Below the pieces are notes generated by a model. That model saw only the letters and a list, made by a program, of their open reading frames with translations. It searched no databases and was not told the origin of the DNA. From positions 22,384,154-22,448,153 of the forward strand of contig CM068552.1 in assembly GCA_035048495.1 (NCBI GenBank): DNA of 64,000 nt, in the 5' to 3' direction. A program made the translations under genes and the position numbers. Positions 23,140 through 37,200 of the stretch are shown here, piece by piece (the first letter of the stretch is position 1; each line of letters starts with the position of its first letter). This DNA is from Euptelea pleiosperma (taxonomy: Eukaryota; Streptophyta; Magnoliopsida; Ranunculales; Eupteleaceae).

Positions 23140-25244
23140 ATGGGTAAGCTACCTCTCTCTCTCTGTTGATTTCTGTGCTTTTTATTTTATTTTATAGTTT
23201 CTTGTTTCTGATCGATTGGTTTGGGCTCGATTTCTTATTTTCAATTTTTAAAATACCGATGTGGGGTTTCTGATTTATGGATTTTGGTTTTTAAGTTGAT
23301 TTGATTCCTACTAAAAGTCTTACCTTTTTCTGTTTTCTGTAAACTTCATAGAGTTGCAGAGGATGATTTTCGATTGATTTCTTTGTTTTTTTTTTATTAT
23401 TTTTTATCAATTGTTTTGGGATCGATATCTTATTTTCATTTTTTTTTTATTCTGATGCAGGATTTCTGATTTATGGTTTTTCGTTTTCAAGTTGATTTGA
23501 TTTCTTTAAAGATATGTTTTTTTTTCCCCTCTAAATTTCAAAGAGGTACTGAGGATAATATTTGATTTATAGATATGGAGGACGAGATCCAGTCAAGCAT
23601 CCGGTCATTGCAGCTGGACTCAGAAGGTATTAATTTGACGACCCACCGGTCTTTGTTTTTCCCATATAGATTGATATTTCTGTATCCATTTATTTTTTTT
23701 TTATTTTTTTTTTGAATGCTGCGACTTTATTTCCTCAGAAGATAATAATGATGGAATGTCTGCACCCGAAGAAGTAAAGCCGGAAGAAGTAGAAAAAACA
23801 GATAAAATTGAAGAAGGTTAGCTGGGCACACTCGAATTGTGATTTGCTAGTCTCTGTTTATTTATTTATTCTTGAAAAATTTGCGTGCTTATTTACTAAT
23901 CAATGAGCCATTATGTGGCATTTGACTAAGCCACATTTGATTAATCAGCTTAAAATAAACCGTTTTTTTGTGGTTTGACAAAAATTATGCCTTATACACG
24001 TTAAATGACAAAGGTGTATAAAACACAAACAATTAACTGATTTTCCTATGTTGAAGAGGCTATCGACATTCATTTCTGCCAACCTTTGGACTCTTCACAT
24101 CTACCATCTGCGGACCGTGAAACTTAAATTTTAATGGGTTTGGGGAGATGGTCTTATTTTATCTAGAACTATACAAGACTGAGAGGATCGACATGCATTT
24201 CATGATTTATTAACAGTTTCATGCATGGTTCAAAGTCTCGTTTGGTCTTGGCCTAGACGACATCTTGTTACCTTAAAGTACCATGGTGATACATTAAGGT
24301 ATGTGTCGTCTCGTACCGTAACCCCAGCTGAGGTACTTTAGACTTTGTTTTATGGTATATGTGTCTTTTATACACACAAAAGATAAATAGCATAGTTTTA
24401 GCTTAACTAAGCATTAGAATCATTTAATATAATGTATATTTTTGTCTTTGCATGTCGAGACGTATTGTTTTTCCCAATGTTTTGTCCCGTCAGCTTATCA
24501 AGATGCTGAAGAAAACCAAAATTTTAAATCTTGGTTGTGTGCTCTTGGGTAGATGGTTGAGCTAGGGGGGAGGGGTGGGGTATTCTTGTTTTGTGTTTGG
24601 GAACTGATTCAACTTAGTTCTTGGGCAGATTTCCTATTTATTTTGTATTTAGAAAAAATGAAGTTGACAAACGTACTTTGTGTAGTGCTATAAAAGTCCA
24701 AACCAAAGTTCTCTGCACATAGTTCCTCTATTAGCTTGCTACGGAAATGAAAGGTGGTGATGCTTGATCATTAGTTTATGTTGCTTTTTATTGCTGCCAC
24801 AATGACGCTAATCACCTTGATCCAGTAAAAAGACATATTTTGTGATTGTTTTTTTTTTGTGGATGGTTGCAGATATCAGGGATGAGGTCCAGTCGAGTTA
24901 TAAAACATCAACGATGGAACCTAAAGGTGCCATAAACTGCGTGTGTGTGTATGTTCGAGAGTGCACATGGGCTTGCATATTTGTGTTATACTTGGACATT
25001 GCATGGCTTTTGAACGTTCTGTACTTCTGCAGAAAAAAAATGTATATTTGATTTAGATTGACAGGCTTGGAATTTTACTGTCCATATCTACTGAAGCATC
25101 ACTTTATCTATTGCGTCGCTCTGCTGCACATTGATATTTCAGTTAAAGATAAGGAAATGATTGCTCTAGAGGATGTTGAAGAATTGGATGAGAAGGAATT
25201 AAAGAGGAAGCGACACCTGAATGTGGTATTTATTGGTCATGTTG
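23140..25244 (+). CDS. ERF3: eRF3 exons 1-5: N-terminal region to start of P-loop
   Basis: Exon 1 contributes only ATGG; exon 2 continues ATATGGAGGACGAG ([18 protein letters not shown]). Exon 3 is acidic, with [11 protein letters not shown]. Exon 4 ([14 protein letters not shown]) is the same length and phase as exon 2 and similar to it. Exon 5 runs from [20 protein letters not shown] into [10 protein letters not shown], so intron 5 cuts the P-loop after GHV. The N-terminal region is short and acidic; no PAM2-like motif was recognised. Confidence 0.92.
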
Positions 25245-28200
25245 GTAAGTTGACCTAATCTATGTGATTTCTTTATTAAGTTTTTGTCTATGTTGCTCGT
25301 ATTGCATTTGGTTGTTGATGTTGTTACGTGTTACGTCTGGGATACCCTTTGCTCTAAGGATGTTGATGTTAGATTTATTTTCCTTTTGGGTTAAAATTTA
25401 AAAAAAATAAAGTGCTCCTTTATGTATCTGCTTTCTATTTCTATTTTCACTTCTATTGTTTGTAGATAGGGCTGTCAACTGTTTGGGTTTCCCCGATGAT
25501 CAGATCTAATCCGATTTGATAATATTTATTACATTTGGCTGTTGATGTTGTTACGTGTTATGTCTGGGATACCCTTTGCTCTAGGAATGCTTGATGTTAG
25601 ATTTATTTTCCTATTGGGTTAAAATAAAAAAAATGAAGTGCTTATATGTTTCTGCTTTCTATTTCTATTTTCACTTCTATTGCTTGTAGATAGGGCCGTC
25701 AACGGTTTGAGTTTCCCCGATGATTAGATCTAATCCGATTTGATAACACCAGGTTTGGATTGAGGTATTGGGCCCATTGGATTGGGTATGGGCTAGAATG
25801 ACTCATGCTATTCTTACTAATAGAATGTCTAATGGACCTGGGGCTCACATGCAGATGAGTTAATGGCTAAATGGCTAATTTTTAGTGATGATATTCTTCT
25901 CAACATGGATATCAACCACACAAAAGATCAGCCCATTCCAACATTTGCAGTCTTGTGAAAAGTGGATTGTGAAGCGTCGGTATTAGGTATTGTATAGGAT
26001 AGGAATTGTTTGGAGGTCAGAGATGTTTTAGTAGGGGCATTCTGGGTGTTGTGTGTTTGTAACTGGGTAAGAGAAAAGTTTGATTGGGTGCCGACTGGGG
26101 TATATGGGCTGTCAGATAGGAGGTACATGGAACAATTTTTTGCAGAAGTTGATGATGTGGCTGATTTTTTGCGACCTCCTGTGGTATTTAGTAGGGGATT
26201 TTAACATCATTTGGCATTGGTATGAGAAGAATTGAGGGAGATAGACCACTAACAATATGATGGAGTACGGAGCTTTCATTTATCGCAACTACCTGATGGA
26301 CCTTTCCATGAGAGGAGGTAGGTTTACTTGGTCCAACAATCAGGAGAATCCCACCGTTTGTAGACTAGACAGATTCTTAGTCTCCGCCAGTTGGGAGGAT
26401 CAATATCCAGAGGTGTCTCAAGTGGCGATCCCTAGACCTGCTTCGGATCATGGTCCCTTTTATTATAATGTAGGGGGATTCGATGCCGTCCTATCCCGTT
26501 TCTTTTCGAGAATATGTGGCTTCAGAGTCCTAATTTCAAGGACAAGGTGGCAGAAAGGTGGAATAGCTTCACATTTACAAGACAAGGAAGGTTTTCAGGA
26601 GGAAGCTCAAAGCTCTTAAAGTTTAGTTAAAACAATGGAATAGGGAGGAATTCAGGAGAGTTGATCAGAAAAGGTCAATTATCCTTGACGAGATATTTTT
26701 TTTGATAAGTATAAGTTTTATTGAGAGCAAAGGAGAGACTTACAAACACCGAGGCAAACAGAGGTCGAGATGACCTACTGAGCCAAGGGGAATCCAAAAT
26801 ACAAACATAGGGCCCCAAACAAAAAGGAGAGCCAAAGGCATTAGTCCCTAGAGCAACCTAGGTCCAAACGAAAGACAAAATCCTCAAAAAATAAACCCCT
26901 ACATTCCGTGAAAGCCCTGGTCCATAGAAACAGCATCCCCTTGATATTCATAATGACCGATGTCGTATCTACACTTTTACCCTCAAACACTCTTTGGTTC
27001 CTTTCCTTCCATAAGCCCCATATGATGGCAAAAGGTAACATCCTCCAAATAATGCTACCTCTAGCGGAGAAAGCTTTGGATCGCCAGCTAAGAATGAGGG
27101 CCAAGAGATTTCTCGGCATCACCTAGTTCATCCCCAGCTCATGGAGGAATGAGGACCAGACTTCCTTGGCCACATCGTAGTGTAACAGGAGGTGGTTCAC
27201 TGTTTCTCCACAATGACGACACATCCAACAGAAATCAGCAATGATAATACCTCTAGAGCGCATGCGATCCACTGTCATGATCTTCTCTAGGGAGGCTTCC
27301 CAAGTAAAGAAAGCCACCTTAGAGGGAACTATAGGGGACCAGATCAAGGAGGCTGGGAACTGAGGCTTATTGGAAGAATGTAGAAACTCGTAATGAGAAC
27401 GAACCGTGAATAACCCGCTCTTGGTCCAAGCCCAAATCCGCTTATCCCGACCTGATGGAGAGAGATTGACATCTTGCAAGTGGAGAAATAGTCTAGATAA
27501 GGGTTCCACCTCCCAATCATTGAGGTTTCTTCTGAAGCCAAGGTTCCAACCTATATCATCTCCTTCCGAGTGGGCACAATCAAGAATGGACCTATCTTTC
27601 TTCTCCAAAAGAGAATAAAGCTCAGGAAAATTGATACATAGGGTGGCCTCCCCGCACCATAGGTCCTCCCAGAATCTAATCCTCTCTCCGGATCCCATGC
27701 TGTATCTTACACCCCTGACAAGGTCTGGAGTGAATTTGGATATGCCTCTCCATATGCTGCAGCTGTACAGGGGACGAATTGTTCTACTCGCCCACCTGAA
27801 GGAAGAGACCCCATACTTGCCCGCAATAACCTCCCACCAAGGGTTAGAATGATCCTCCCCAAACCTCCAAGCCCACTTGCTCAGCAGAGCCTGATTCATC
27901 ACTCTTAGGTTCTTGATACCCAAGCCCCCTTTCTCCTTGGCCTTGCATACATCCTTCCAGTTAACCAAGTGCATCTTATGGGCCCCTTCCTTTCCACTCC
28001 ACAGGGGATAACAACAACAGATTTTTCCATAAGATGACCAATGTTCACAGGAGAGGGAATAATATAGCTCACCTCGAGATTAATGGGACTGTCTTCGAGG
28101 ATGAGAACATTAGAAAGGGACTGGTGGATTACTACTATGGGTTGTATTCTGAGTCAGCATCGTTTAGATCGCTTTTGGATGGCCTCCACTTTTTAGTATA

Positions 28201-31200
28201 AGCCCAGAGGACAGAGATTGGATGGAAAGACCTTTATTGGAAGAGGAGATTCAAAACTCCATCACCAAGCTAACTGGAGATAAAGCCCCTAGTCTGAACG
28301 ATTTCACATTGGCTTTTTCAAGGAGTGTTGGGATGTGGTGGGGGAGGAGTTTCTGAAGACGGTTCACTGAATTTCAACCCATTCAAACTTAAGGTCTGAA
28401 TAAAAGTTTTACCAAACACCACCTTAGTCTTCCACAGAAATAGCTTACTCACAAACCACTCCGTGATCGGGTCACAAATAGCATTTGAGCTCTAATTTGC
28501 TCTTAGAGGGAGATACGAGGTAGGCAAACTGCCTTCTCTACAACCCAAAAATGCCAGCCAGCTCACTCAGTGTTCACCTCGCCCACCCCATATATCATGT
28601 TCTTAGCCATATTGACCCTTAGTCACGTCACTACCTCAAAGCAAACAAGACTACCCCTCAAGAACCACAACTGAGTCAAGGACTTCCCAAGGAATACTAT
28701 AGTGTCATCCGCAAACTGTAAGTAGGAAATCACATCTATTCCAGTGCCAACCTCGAACCCTTCAAGCTCCCCAATCTGCATTGCTTTGGTAATCAATCTC
28801 CCCAACGCCTACACAATCACAACGCCTATCCATAATGCCCCATTTTCTCAAAGCTTTCTCTTTTATAAACTTACGAATGTGTCCTAATAATAAACATTTC
28901 AAAATACACACAATGCCCTTGACTTAATTTTAAGACTTAAGATCTTTTCCAAACAATCCAAATCAGACATGAGTGATTAAGCAATCAGATCTTAAGCACT
29001 TTAAGCTTTTAGATCTGATAACTTAATTTATCAAACGTCACCTAAGTATCTTTCTAGGGGGTAAGCTGGTGCTTATAAAGCATTGTTTATGTAGTTTGCC
29101 CCTATATTTTGTCACTTTTCTCTATGCCCCAGAAGCATTGCGAAAGCCTTAGAGAAAATCATGAGGGATTTCTTATGGCACGATGAGTTGGGGTGGGAAT
29201 GTTCCATTTGGTGGAGTGGAAATCCGTTTGCCGATCTAAGGATCAGGGAGGTTTAGGGATCATGAGTCTTTTTGTAATGAATGATGCCTTATTTGGAAAA
29301 TGGCCGTGGAGTTTGGGGAGGAATTAACAAGTTTATGGAGAAAGGCGATAACGAGCAAATATGGGGTGATGGATTTTGATTGGAATGAGAGAGATGTCCT
29401 TTCTTCTTATGGTTGTAGCGTTTGGAGGGGGATCATGAAGTTGTATGATAAGTTCTTTGAAGGGGTCTCCTATAAGTTGGGAATCGGGGATAGAGTAAGG
29501 TTTTGGGAGGATCGGTGGTGTGGTGATAGTCCTCTTATGGAAGAATTCCCCGAGCTTTACTCATCTCAGACAAGAAGAAGTGTGCTATTTTGCAGTGTTC
29601 GGTCCAGGAAGGAGAGAATACAGCATGGAATTTTGGTTTAGGAGACAATTGAATGATTGGGAGATCGATGCAGTGTCACAACTTTTGCTTTGTTTGCAGG
29701 AGTCTCACCTTTTCTCCCAAGAGTCGGATAGGCTTCTTTGGAGATGGTCGAGAGACGGAAGATTTTTAGTTAGATCCTTTACAAGTCCTTACTTTTGTAG
29801 TATGGCGTCAGGTTCCTGGATTCCTTTGTTTGGGGTTCCAAGATGCCATCCAAAATTGCTTTCTTCTACGGGTTAGCTTCTTTGGACAAAATGTTAACTC
29901 GAAAGATCATTATTGTCGACTTCTACACGATGTGCAAGCACAGTGGGGAATCGTTCGATCATCTCTTGTTGCATTGTGATGTGGCTAGAGCAGTTTGGGC
30001 GACGTTTCTTGCGGAGTTCAGCATCGCTTGGGTGTTTCCTCTTTCCTTGATGCAACCTATTACTGGCTGGTTTACGTCGGCTTTTTCTTCCAGAGGGTGT
30101 ATTGTATGGCGTATGCTTCCTTTCGCGATATGTTGGGGTTTGTGGAAGGAACGTAATCTCAGGGTGCTCGAAGGAAATGAGGTTATGAAGGAGAATATTA
30201 TACTTGACATCAAGGGACTGTTGTTCTTCTGGTCCAAAGCGTTTCGAGAATGTCGTGAATTGTTCTTCGAGGACTTTGTTTTCCGTTGGGACCTAGTTTG
30301 TCGTAGAGATATAATTTAGTTTTGGTATTTTGCTTTTCTGTTTGTCTTTGTTTTTGTCTCTGATTTTAACGTCCATGCCTTTAGTAGGTCATCTCGACCT
30401 CAGAGGCCCTCTTTATATCCTTTTGCTTGTTCTATTAATAAAGTATACACTTATCAAAAAAAAGTGGAGATGCGCTTCTAGAATATTATGTGAGCGACGC
30501 GTACCTATCAAGCTAAAAGAAAAATTCTACAAGACAACTCTAAGACCAGCTATGCTTTATAAAGCTAAATGTTGAGCAGTTGAGAAATAATATGTTGATA
30601 GAATGAGTGTGGTAAAGATGAGGATGTTGAGATGTATGAGTGGACAAAACTAGGAAATCAAATGATAAATGAACGCATTCGGGGAAACCTATGACTAGTC
30701 CTAATATAAGATAAAATTGGGAAAGTCGATTGAAATGGTTTGGGCTTGTGAAACAAAGACCACCAATGACACCAATGAGAATGAGCATATTGGTGCAAGT
30801 TGAAGGCTTTAATGGGGAGAGAGGAAGCGCAAAAGTGACATGGATGGAGGTAGTAAGGAAAGATTGGAAGATGTATGGTTTGACATAAGACAGTTTTAAA
30901 CATAGTCGCATGATGAAATAGGATTCATGTTGCCAACCCCGAACATTTGGGACATGGCATAGATGATGATGATGATGATTGGATACTTCATGCAAGGTTT
31001 GTAATCTTGGTTTCATTCCATGGCTCGGTAAGCTAATGGAATGAGATGTGTTGACCAAAACAAAACAAAATGGAATGAGAGAGAGAGGCATTGGAAAAAA
31101 TGATACTTCTTGATAGTAAATTCCTATTTTTACTATTTATAGTAAATTCTCGTTTTACTATTTTTTGGGTAGGTCTAATAAGAGGTTCTATAAGATAGTA

Positions 31201-34200
31201 GGAGAGTTTGAATTACCTTAGGATTACTTGTTTGTTTCTAGATTTGTTTTAGAGTTCTAGTTTAGAAATTGGTTCTTTGAGTTGTAATAGGATTAGGATA
31301 GAGTTTGAGAATGTTTTAAAGTATAATATGAGTAGTTTTCATTGCTTATAAATGTAGGGCATGTGTGAAAACGAAAATTAGAGAATGATTAATTATTTAA
31401 TGAAGATTGAGTTTCTTTTGGGTGTGATATCTAATTTTGCTTTGTGAGATGCTTGGAATGGAAGATTGATTCTTTCCCAAGGAGTGTTTCCTTCAAACTT
31501 GGTGGAGTGATTCCATCAAGTTATCGTGTGGTGTTGATTCCTCATAGTTATCTTTTGATTGCAGAACGGGGTTCCCTCGTCATGCATCAACCACTTTGTA
31601 TCACTGGTGGACATAGACATGGACACACATGTCCATGTATTTGACTCTGTTACAAAGTCTGATACCTTTGATGCTAGTCATGCTCTATTTTAACTTTTAA
31701 GTGTATGTTTAACGTTGATGTGACATTGTATCAGCATACCAGATTTCTTTTGCTGAAATTGATGTCTTTGCTGTATCTTGTTTTCATACAATGATCATCA
31801 CCATTTACTTTGTTTATTGTTTTATCATAGTAATCCGAGTATAGATTATTAAGCCTTTTGCCTTATATGAGTCATGGGGTTGATAGGTTCTTATCTTTCC
31901 TAGTATCATAAGCATGAGTTGTATGTGGGTTGGTTGCAGATGCTGGTAAGTCCACTACTGGGGGGCAGATACTTTTCCTAAGTGGTCAGGTTGATGACCG
32001 AACAATACAGAAATATGAGAAGGAAGCGAAGGATAAGAGTCGAGAAAGTTGGTAAGATCTACTTTGGTTTTCAAATTGAAGACCCCGCTATAACTTATGT
32101 TGATAGTTTTATTTGTCATCCCGTGTTCACCATAAGATGCACAATTAGAACAACTTGTACTATAGTATGAGCTGTTTAATTCCATTTATATCATCTTCTT
32201 CCATCCAGATCTTTAACAACAATTTTGAGATTGGTTTCTGACTGCAAAGCTTAGACACGTCCACACTACTTTCTAGTCCATTGGTTATTATGTTGACTGT
32301 ATGTATGTGTAAGAAGTCGACCTCTGGTATTGCATATCATTTCAAACAACTGCCATCCTTCATTGCATTTGAGTCCGCTGTTAAGCTCTGAAGCTGGAAA
32401 CCTGTTAACTGTTAACCATGCAAAGTAAATGGCTAATATCATATATCTGCCTTTGAACATGACCAGTCCACACCTATGTTAACTGGACAGTTGGGGTTTC
32501 ACGTAAATATGAGTTGGATATGACACCAATACTAAAATTGAAGTTACACTCCAAAATGATGTGTCAAACAGGGATGTGAGATCCACTGTAAGAGTGTATG
32601 GGTAAAGTTGGTCGTTAGGTCCAGAAAAACATCACACCTCCTGAAGGCCAACGGCACCAGACTAATGGTTCATGTCCTCTAAAAGCTTAGTTTTGGGATA
32701 CATATGGATGTGAATACTCTGCATATTTTTCAGAGCAACTAAAACACTGTAAGTTACAAAGAACAAATAATGGACATAAAACTAGCAAATGAACTGCTGA
32801 CACAGATTTAATTTCGTAAAGAGATTAATACTTGGATGTTGAAAGGAAACTTCTTTATCCAATTTCTAAAACCTTTAATGTTGTAAAAGAGTTTGATTAC
32901 TTATAGCAGAATCATTTTTTAGGACTCTTTAGCTTTTTTCACATTTGTACTTGTATTCCAACCTTTTTCTTGTCTGGCTTTAAGTTCACTTGTCTTGATC
33001 TTCAGCAAACTGATCTTATAAATTTACATTCTATGCATTTGAATCTATGTAACAAGGACACTGATATGAGGTGCCTGACACGGCGAGCTAAAAAAATCCG
33101 ATACGGAGACACGTCCGTACATATCTTTATTAAAATATATTAACATATATGAATGCTTAAAATTATTAATAAAATAACAAAAATAGAAAATAAAATTGAA
33201 AATATTTATTAGTTTATTATTGTATGGAGGATGGAACACACCAACCCGCTTTTAGAAATAAATTTTATATTAAAAATTACTAAAACAAGGGGTGACACGG
33301 CCATAAGTGTTCATATGTGTGTCGGGAAGTGTCGACACGCTTGTCCGGGTGTCGAGGTGTCCGACACGGCAAACAACCCTAAAGGTGCAGTGTCCTTGTT
33401 ACATAGATTTGAATACATTTCTGATTTGTTTTTTCATGTAGTCTTAGTTGTTGGGAGTTCCCGTGGTGCTGTCTGAGTTCATCATGGCCATGTTTTTGTG
33501 ATATAGGAGGTATTCTAGCTGTCGTATAGGGAGCTTTGTTATTCATTATGGTGTTTGAATGAGCTTCACTTTGTAGAAGCATTTTGCATTGTTGGTTTTT
33601 CACATTTCTGGAGCAATAAATTGAGTGTGGACGCATTTTTTGATCAATCTTATCGAATGACATTTTTTGTGTGGATTTTTCTTGGGCTTTTGGTTGCGAG
33701 CTCTGATGGAACTTGTGCATCCTAGATTCATTTTCATCAATGAGACTTCCATCTGCATGTGGAGGATGAGCTTTTTAAGATGCACTTTCTGGATGTTTTG
33801 TCCATTTTTGGGCTTTTGAGCTAATGCTTCTGTGTCAAGGACATCCCATCCATAATAGCAAATATTGTTGAGATTTTCAACAAAGAAAAAGTAAAATTTC
33901 TGCCGCGATTTTCAAAATTTTGTGATACTGTTTTTTTTTGCTGAAACGGGGCTATCGTCAATTTCTTCTTCTTTTTTATTGTTTAGGTTGACACACTTGT
34001 TGGAAGTTTTTTGTCTTGCATTTTTTACTTAGAAATAGATCCCTCCGGAATTTCTTGGGTTAGATCTGGTTACATGGAAGAGTAAGAAGCAAGATCTGGT
34101 TGGAAGAACTAGTATGCAGGAAAAATACCAAGAGATGACGCAGAATGCTTGTGAGTTATTGAGGTTTCGGTAGCTTACCACTTGGTGTGGAAACTTGGGC

Positions 34201-37200
34201 TACCTATGAATTTACATTGCAATAATCGGGTTGGAATCCATAATACATCCAATTTGGTGTACTAAAGAAGTCCAAGAATGTACAAGACATTTCACTTTAT
34301 CAAGGAGAAAGTTGTATCTTGGACGATTGGCAAGTATAATTGATTAGTTTGTAGACGAGGAGAAAGTGACATCTGGGAAGATTAGGTTGTGGACATTTTC
34401 ACTTAGTCCGTTGGCAGCTTGTTGGTGTTCTTGCTTATGCGCTGGCTTTGTGGTGGGGTGTTACCTGAAGTCTTCTTTTTGAATGTTAGTTGTAGAAGCA
34501 TGAGTGTTGTTCTCATATTTTTTTAATTTTTAAGATTATAATCTCATGCTACTGTTCGTGGCACTCGTACAATTAGGAGTAAATGAGGAATTTATATAAA
34601 GGCTATATGGGGGTTGTTTAAACCCAATAGACGCTAGATTTGTCATCTCCTCACTCCTCAGCTCCTCTTGTCTTTTCTCCCTCACTTTATGAGTTTCTTC
34701 TGAATCATGTTGAGCTTGCATCCTAACGGTCACCTGTTTATTCATGCTGGTGTTGAAGGCTTTGGCAAGGATAAATCTTGGCGACACTGAATGGAAACTC
34801 TTCCTCTTAGATCTTAAAAGTAGCTTGTAGTTAAACTTTTGAGAAGAACCAAAATATTATTTTTAATTTGCTACAGAAAACAGATCTCACATTTCGAAGT
34901 TGCAGTAGGAAAGGAACATATATTAGTTCTTGTTGTGCTTGAGTCTGGAATTTTTTCCCTTTTTTTTTATATATTTCCGTTTTCTTCAAAGAGTCTCTTT
35001 AAGGTATAAAAAAGTGATCATCTAGTGCTCTTCCTGAAAAGATGGGCTATATATTGAATCTTTCTTTTATGTGCTTTCTTATATTTTATGGTTTATTCAT
35101 ATGAAGTTTAGATTAAGATTTTTTAGCCTGTTAAATATGTCCTATCAATCTTTTGGTTTGCTTACTTGTATTAAATTATGAATACATGTTTTGATAGTTT
35201 TTTTCCATGACTAGGAGGTCAAATGTATCATCAATCTTACTTCTTATCTTATTTCTTACCCTTTACGTGAACACAACCCCTTCCTTCATGTGCTAGGTAC
35301 ATGGCATATATTATGGACACAAATGAGGAGGAGCGTGTAAAGGTATGTGCAATGCTTTGATATTATAGTACTAAAAAGCATTTGGGGATGACGCTTGAGT
35401 TGAGGCGTGACCCTGGATGCGTATTCCTCATGAATTGCAAGCCTGCCTTCAACAGTGAGGCACACTTCTCATGTGTGGCACTCCTCTCGTGTTAAGGCAC
35501 ATTTATTTTCTGATTCGTCACCTCACACTAGTCATTTAAAACAGTAAAATCTTTGTTTTAATTAGAAACCCTAGAACAGAAATAGAGAGACGTAGAAAAT
35601 GATCTGAGAGTGTGATACGGGGAGGAGATCGATTTGGGAGTGTGGGAGGGATAGAGTTGGGGATCTCAACATCTGCATTGATGACTCAACCAAAGAGGAT
35701 GCCATTAACAGCAGAATTCTTGTGCTTTAGGGCATGGAGGACAAGCCTTGATCGTACGCATACTGTCTAATTTCATACCTAAAATCACTGACCCTGATTT
35801 GTTGAGCTGCCCTCTCGCTGGAAATTGTTGATGTTGCTACAAGGATGCTTCTTTGCTGAGTCCAATATTTTTTCAGTAATGTGCTCAATGGTTGAACTCT
35901 ATTTCCTCTTTGGGGGAGTTTGGACATGGATGGAAAATCTCCATGGAGGTTTTCTGTGGTTGATCTGATGTCCATTGTATCTTCAATATCTCACATGTAT
36001 TGGTTGTATTTTGTTAAGAAACGCAATGTTATAGTTTTAACGTAAGTTAGTACATACCACCTCAACATGTATAGCAATACTTAAAAAATCAATCATTCTA
36101 CTTTTCCAAAAAAAAAAAGACAATCAATCCACTTTTTTTTTACTGATTTTAGATTCATTTCTTGACTTTTATTATTGTTAATTATTTTTTGGTGATAAAA
36201 AGTGTGGAATGATCGCATTGAGAGGACCCAACGCTTTGTGTCACACCCATTAAAAAAGCATGATTTGCTAGATATCATCGTGTTTTTCTCCATTAGTTCT
36301 TGAGAAATCCTTTTTGTCTATATTACATTTGAGTTTGTTGAATGACGTGCTACTAATGCTGGTGATCATCATTAGCGGCTTTGTTGTACCCACAGATAGC
36401 ATATATGACTAAGGCAACCAGATCTATGAACATTGCTTCCGCTCTTCTTTTCTTGCATGGAAGTAAAATATATTTTTGTTGTTGCATATACTTTTTCAGG
36501 GAAAGACAGTGGAGGTTGGCAGAGCACATTTTGAGACGGAAACCACAAGATTCACAATCCTGGATGCTCCGGTAACCTTTGCTCCTTTCCCTAAAGTTGT
36601 CTCTGCTTTCCTTCATATCAGTCACACATGTTTAGCTTTTGTTAATATGGCTTTTCTGATAGTTGATTTAAGAAGCTAACATAGAATTGCTTAAACCTGT
36701 ACAAGTTTTTAAGTTAGATCACTAGAAGATTTGCAAGTTATACAAAAACCACAAGTAGAGAACAATTTCTAGATCGAACTATTACCACATGAAATTATCC
36801 ATATATTTTGAAGGATAAATTCACTTATTGTTATGGTTTTAAATCTCAGTCTCGTTCAGAGTATTGTTACGCTGACGGACGAAGCATATCTTATGATACA
36901 TTAGAAAAATCACGATTGTATCTTAGATACACTGCTCGAAAATATAAACTATGTTTTTATGCTTAGATAAGTGAAAAGTATGATGCTGAGTGAAGCAATA
37001 CTACCTTCTACTGTAAGGAGATTTTTTAATGAATTAAAATAAATTTAATCATTAATGGATATCTATGAACATTACTTAGTAAAAGGTAATATTGTTTCAC
37101 TAAGCGGGCGGTGGAGGAGTTCTATCGAGAAGTGTGGCTTGACTGGAGAGCCAACGCCACCTTCATTTCCCTCATCCCCAAGAAGGAAGGAGCAGAGTCT

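Larger units (their letters stand above)
25990..30462 (+). mobile_element. L1 LINE, broken by nested insertions (intron 5)
   Basis: Three + strand blocks belong together. 25990-26690: endonuclease domain with [17 protein letters not shown] near 26200, [23 protein letters not shown] and SDHGP. 28000-28360: RT entry region with [20 protein letters not shown] and [17 protein letters not shown]. 29065-30440: end of RT and the zf-RVT domain with [41 protein letters not shown] and [12 protein letters not shown]. It ends with an A tail at about 30450-30462 after AATAAAG. Many stops and frameshifts. An opposite L1 occupies 26692-28000 and further material 28362-29060. Same transcriptional orientation as eRF3. 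Confidence 0.8.

Noticed and set aside
27123..27974. Single-exon host gene of 283 aa on the minus strand
   Set aside because: It is the zf-RVT region of an L1 LINE with an A tail at 26692.
30540..31091. Minus-strand 183-aa frame
   Set aside because: Antisense to the RTE LINE 3' end; histidine-rich part comes from the GATGAT tail.
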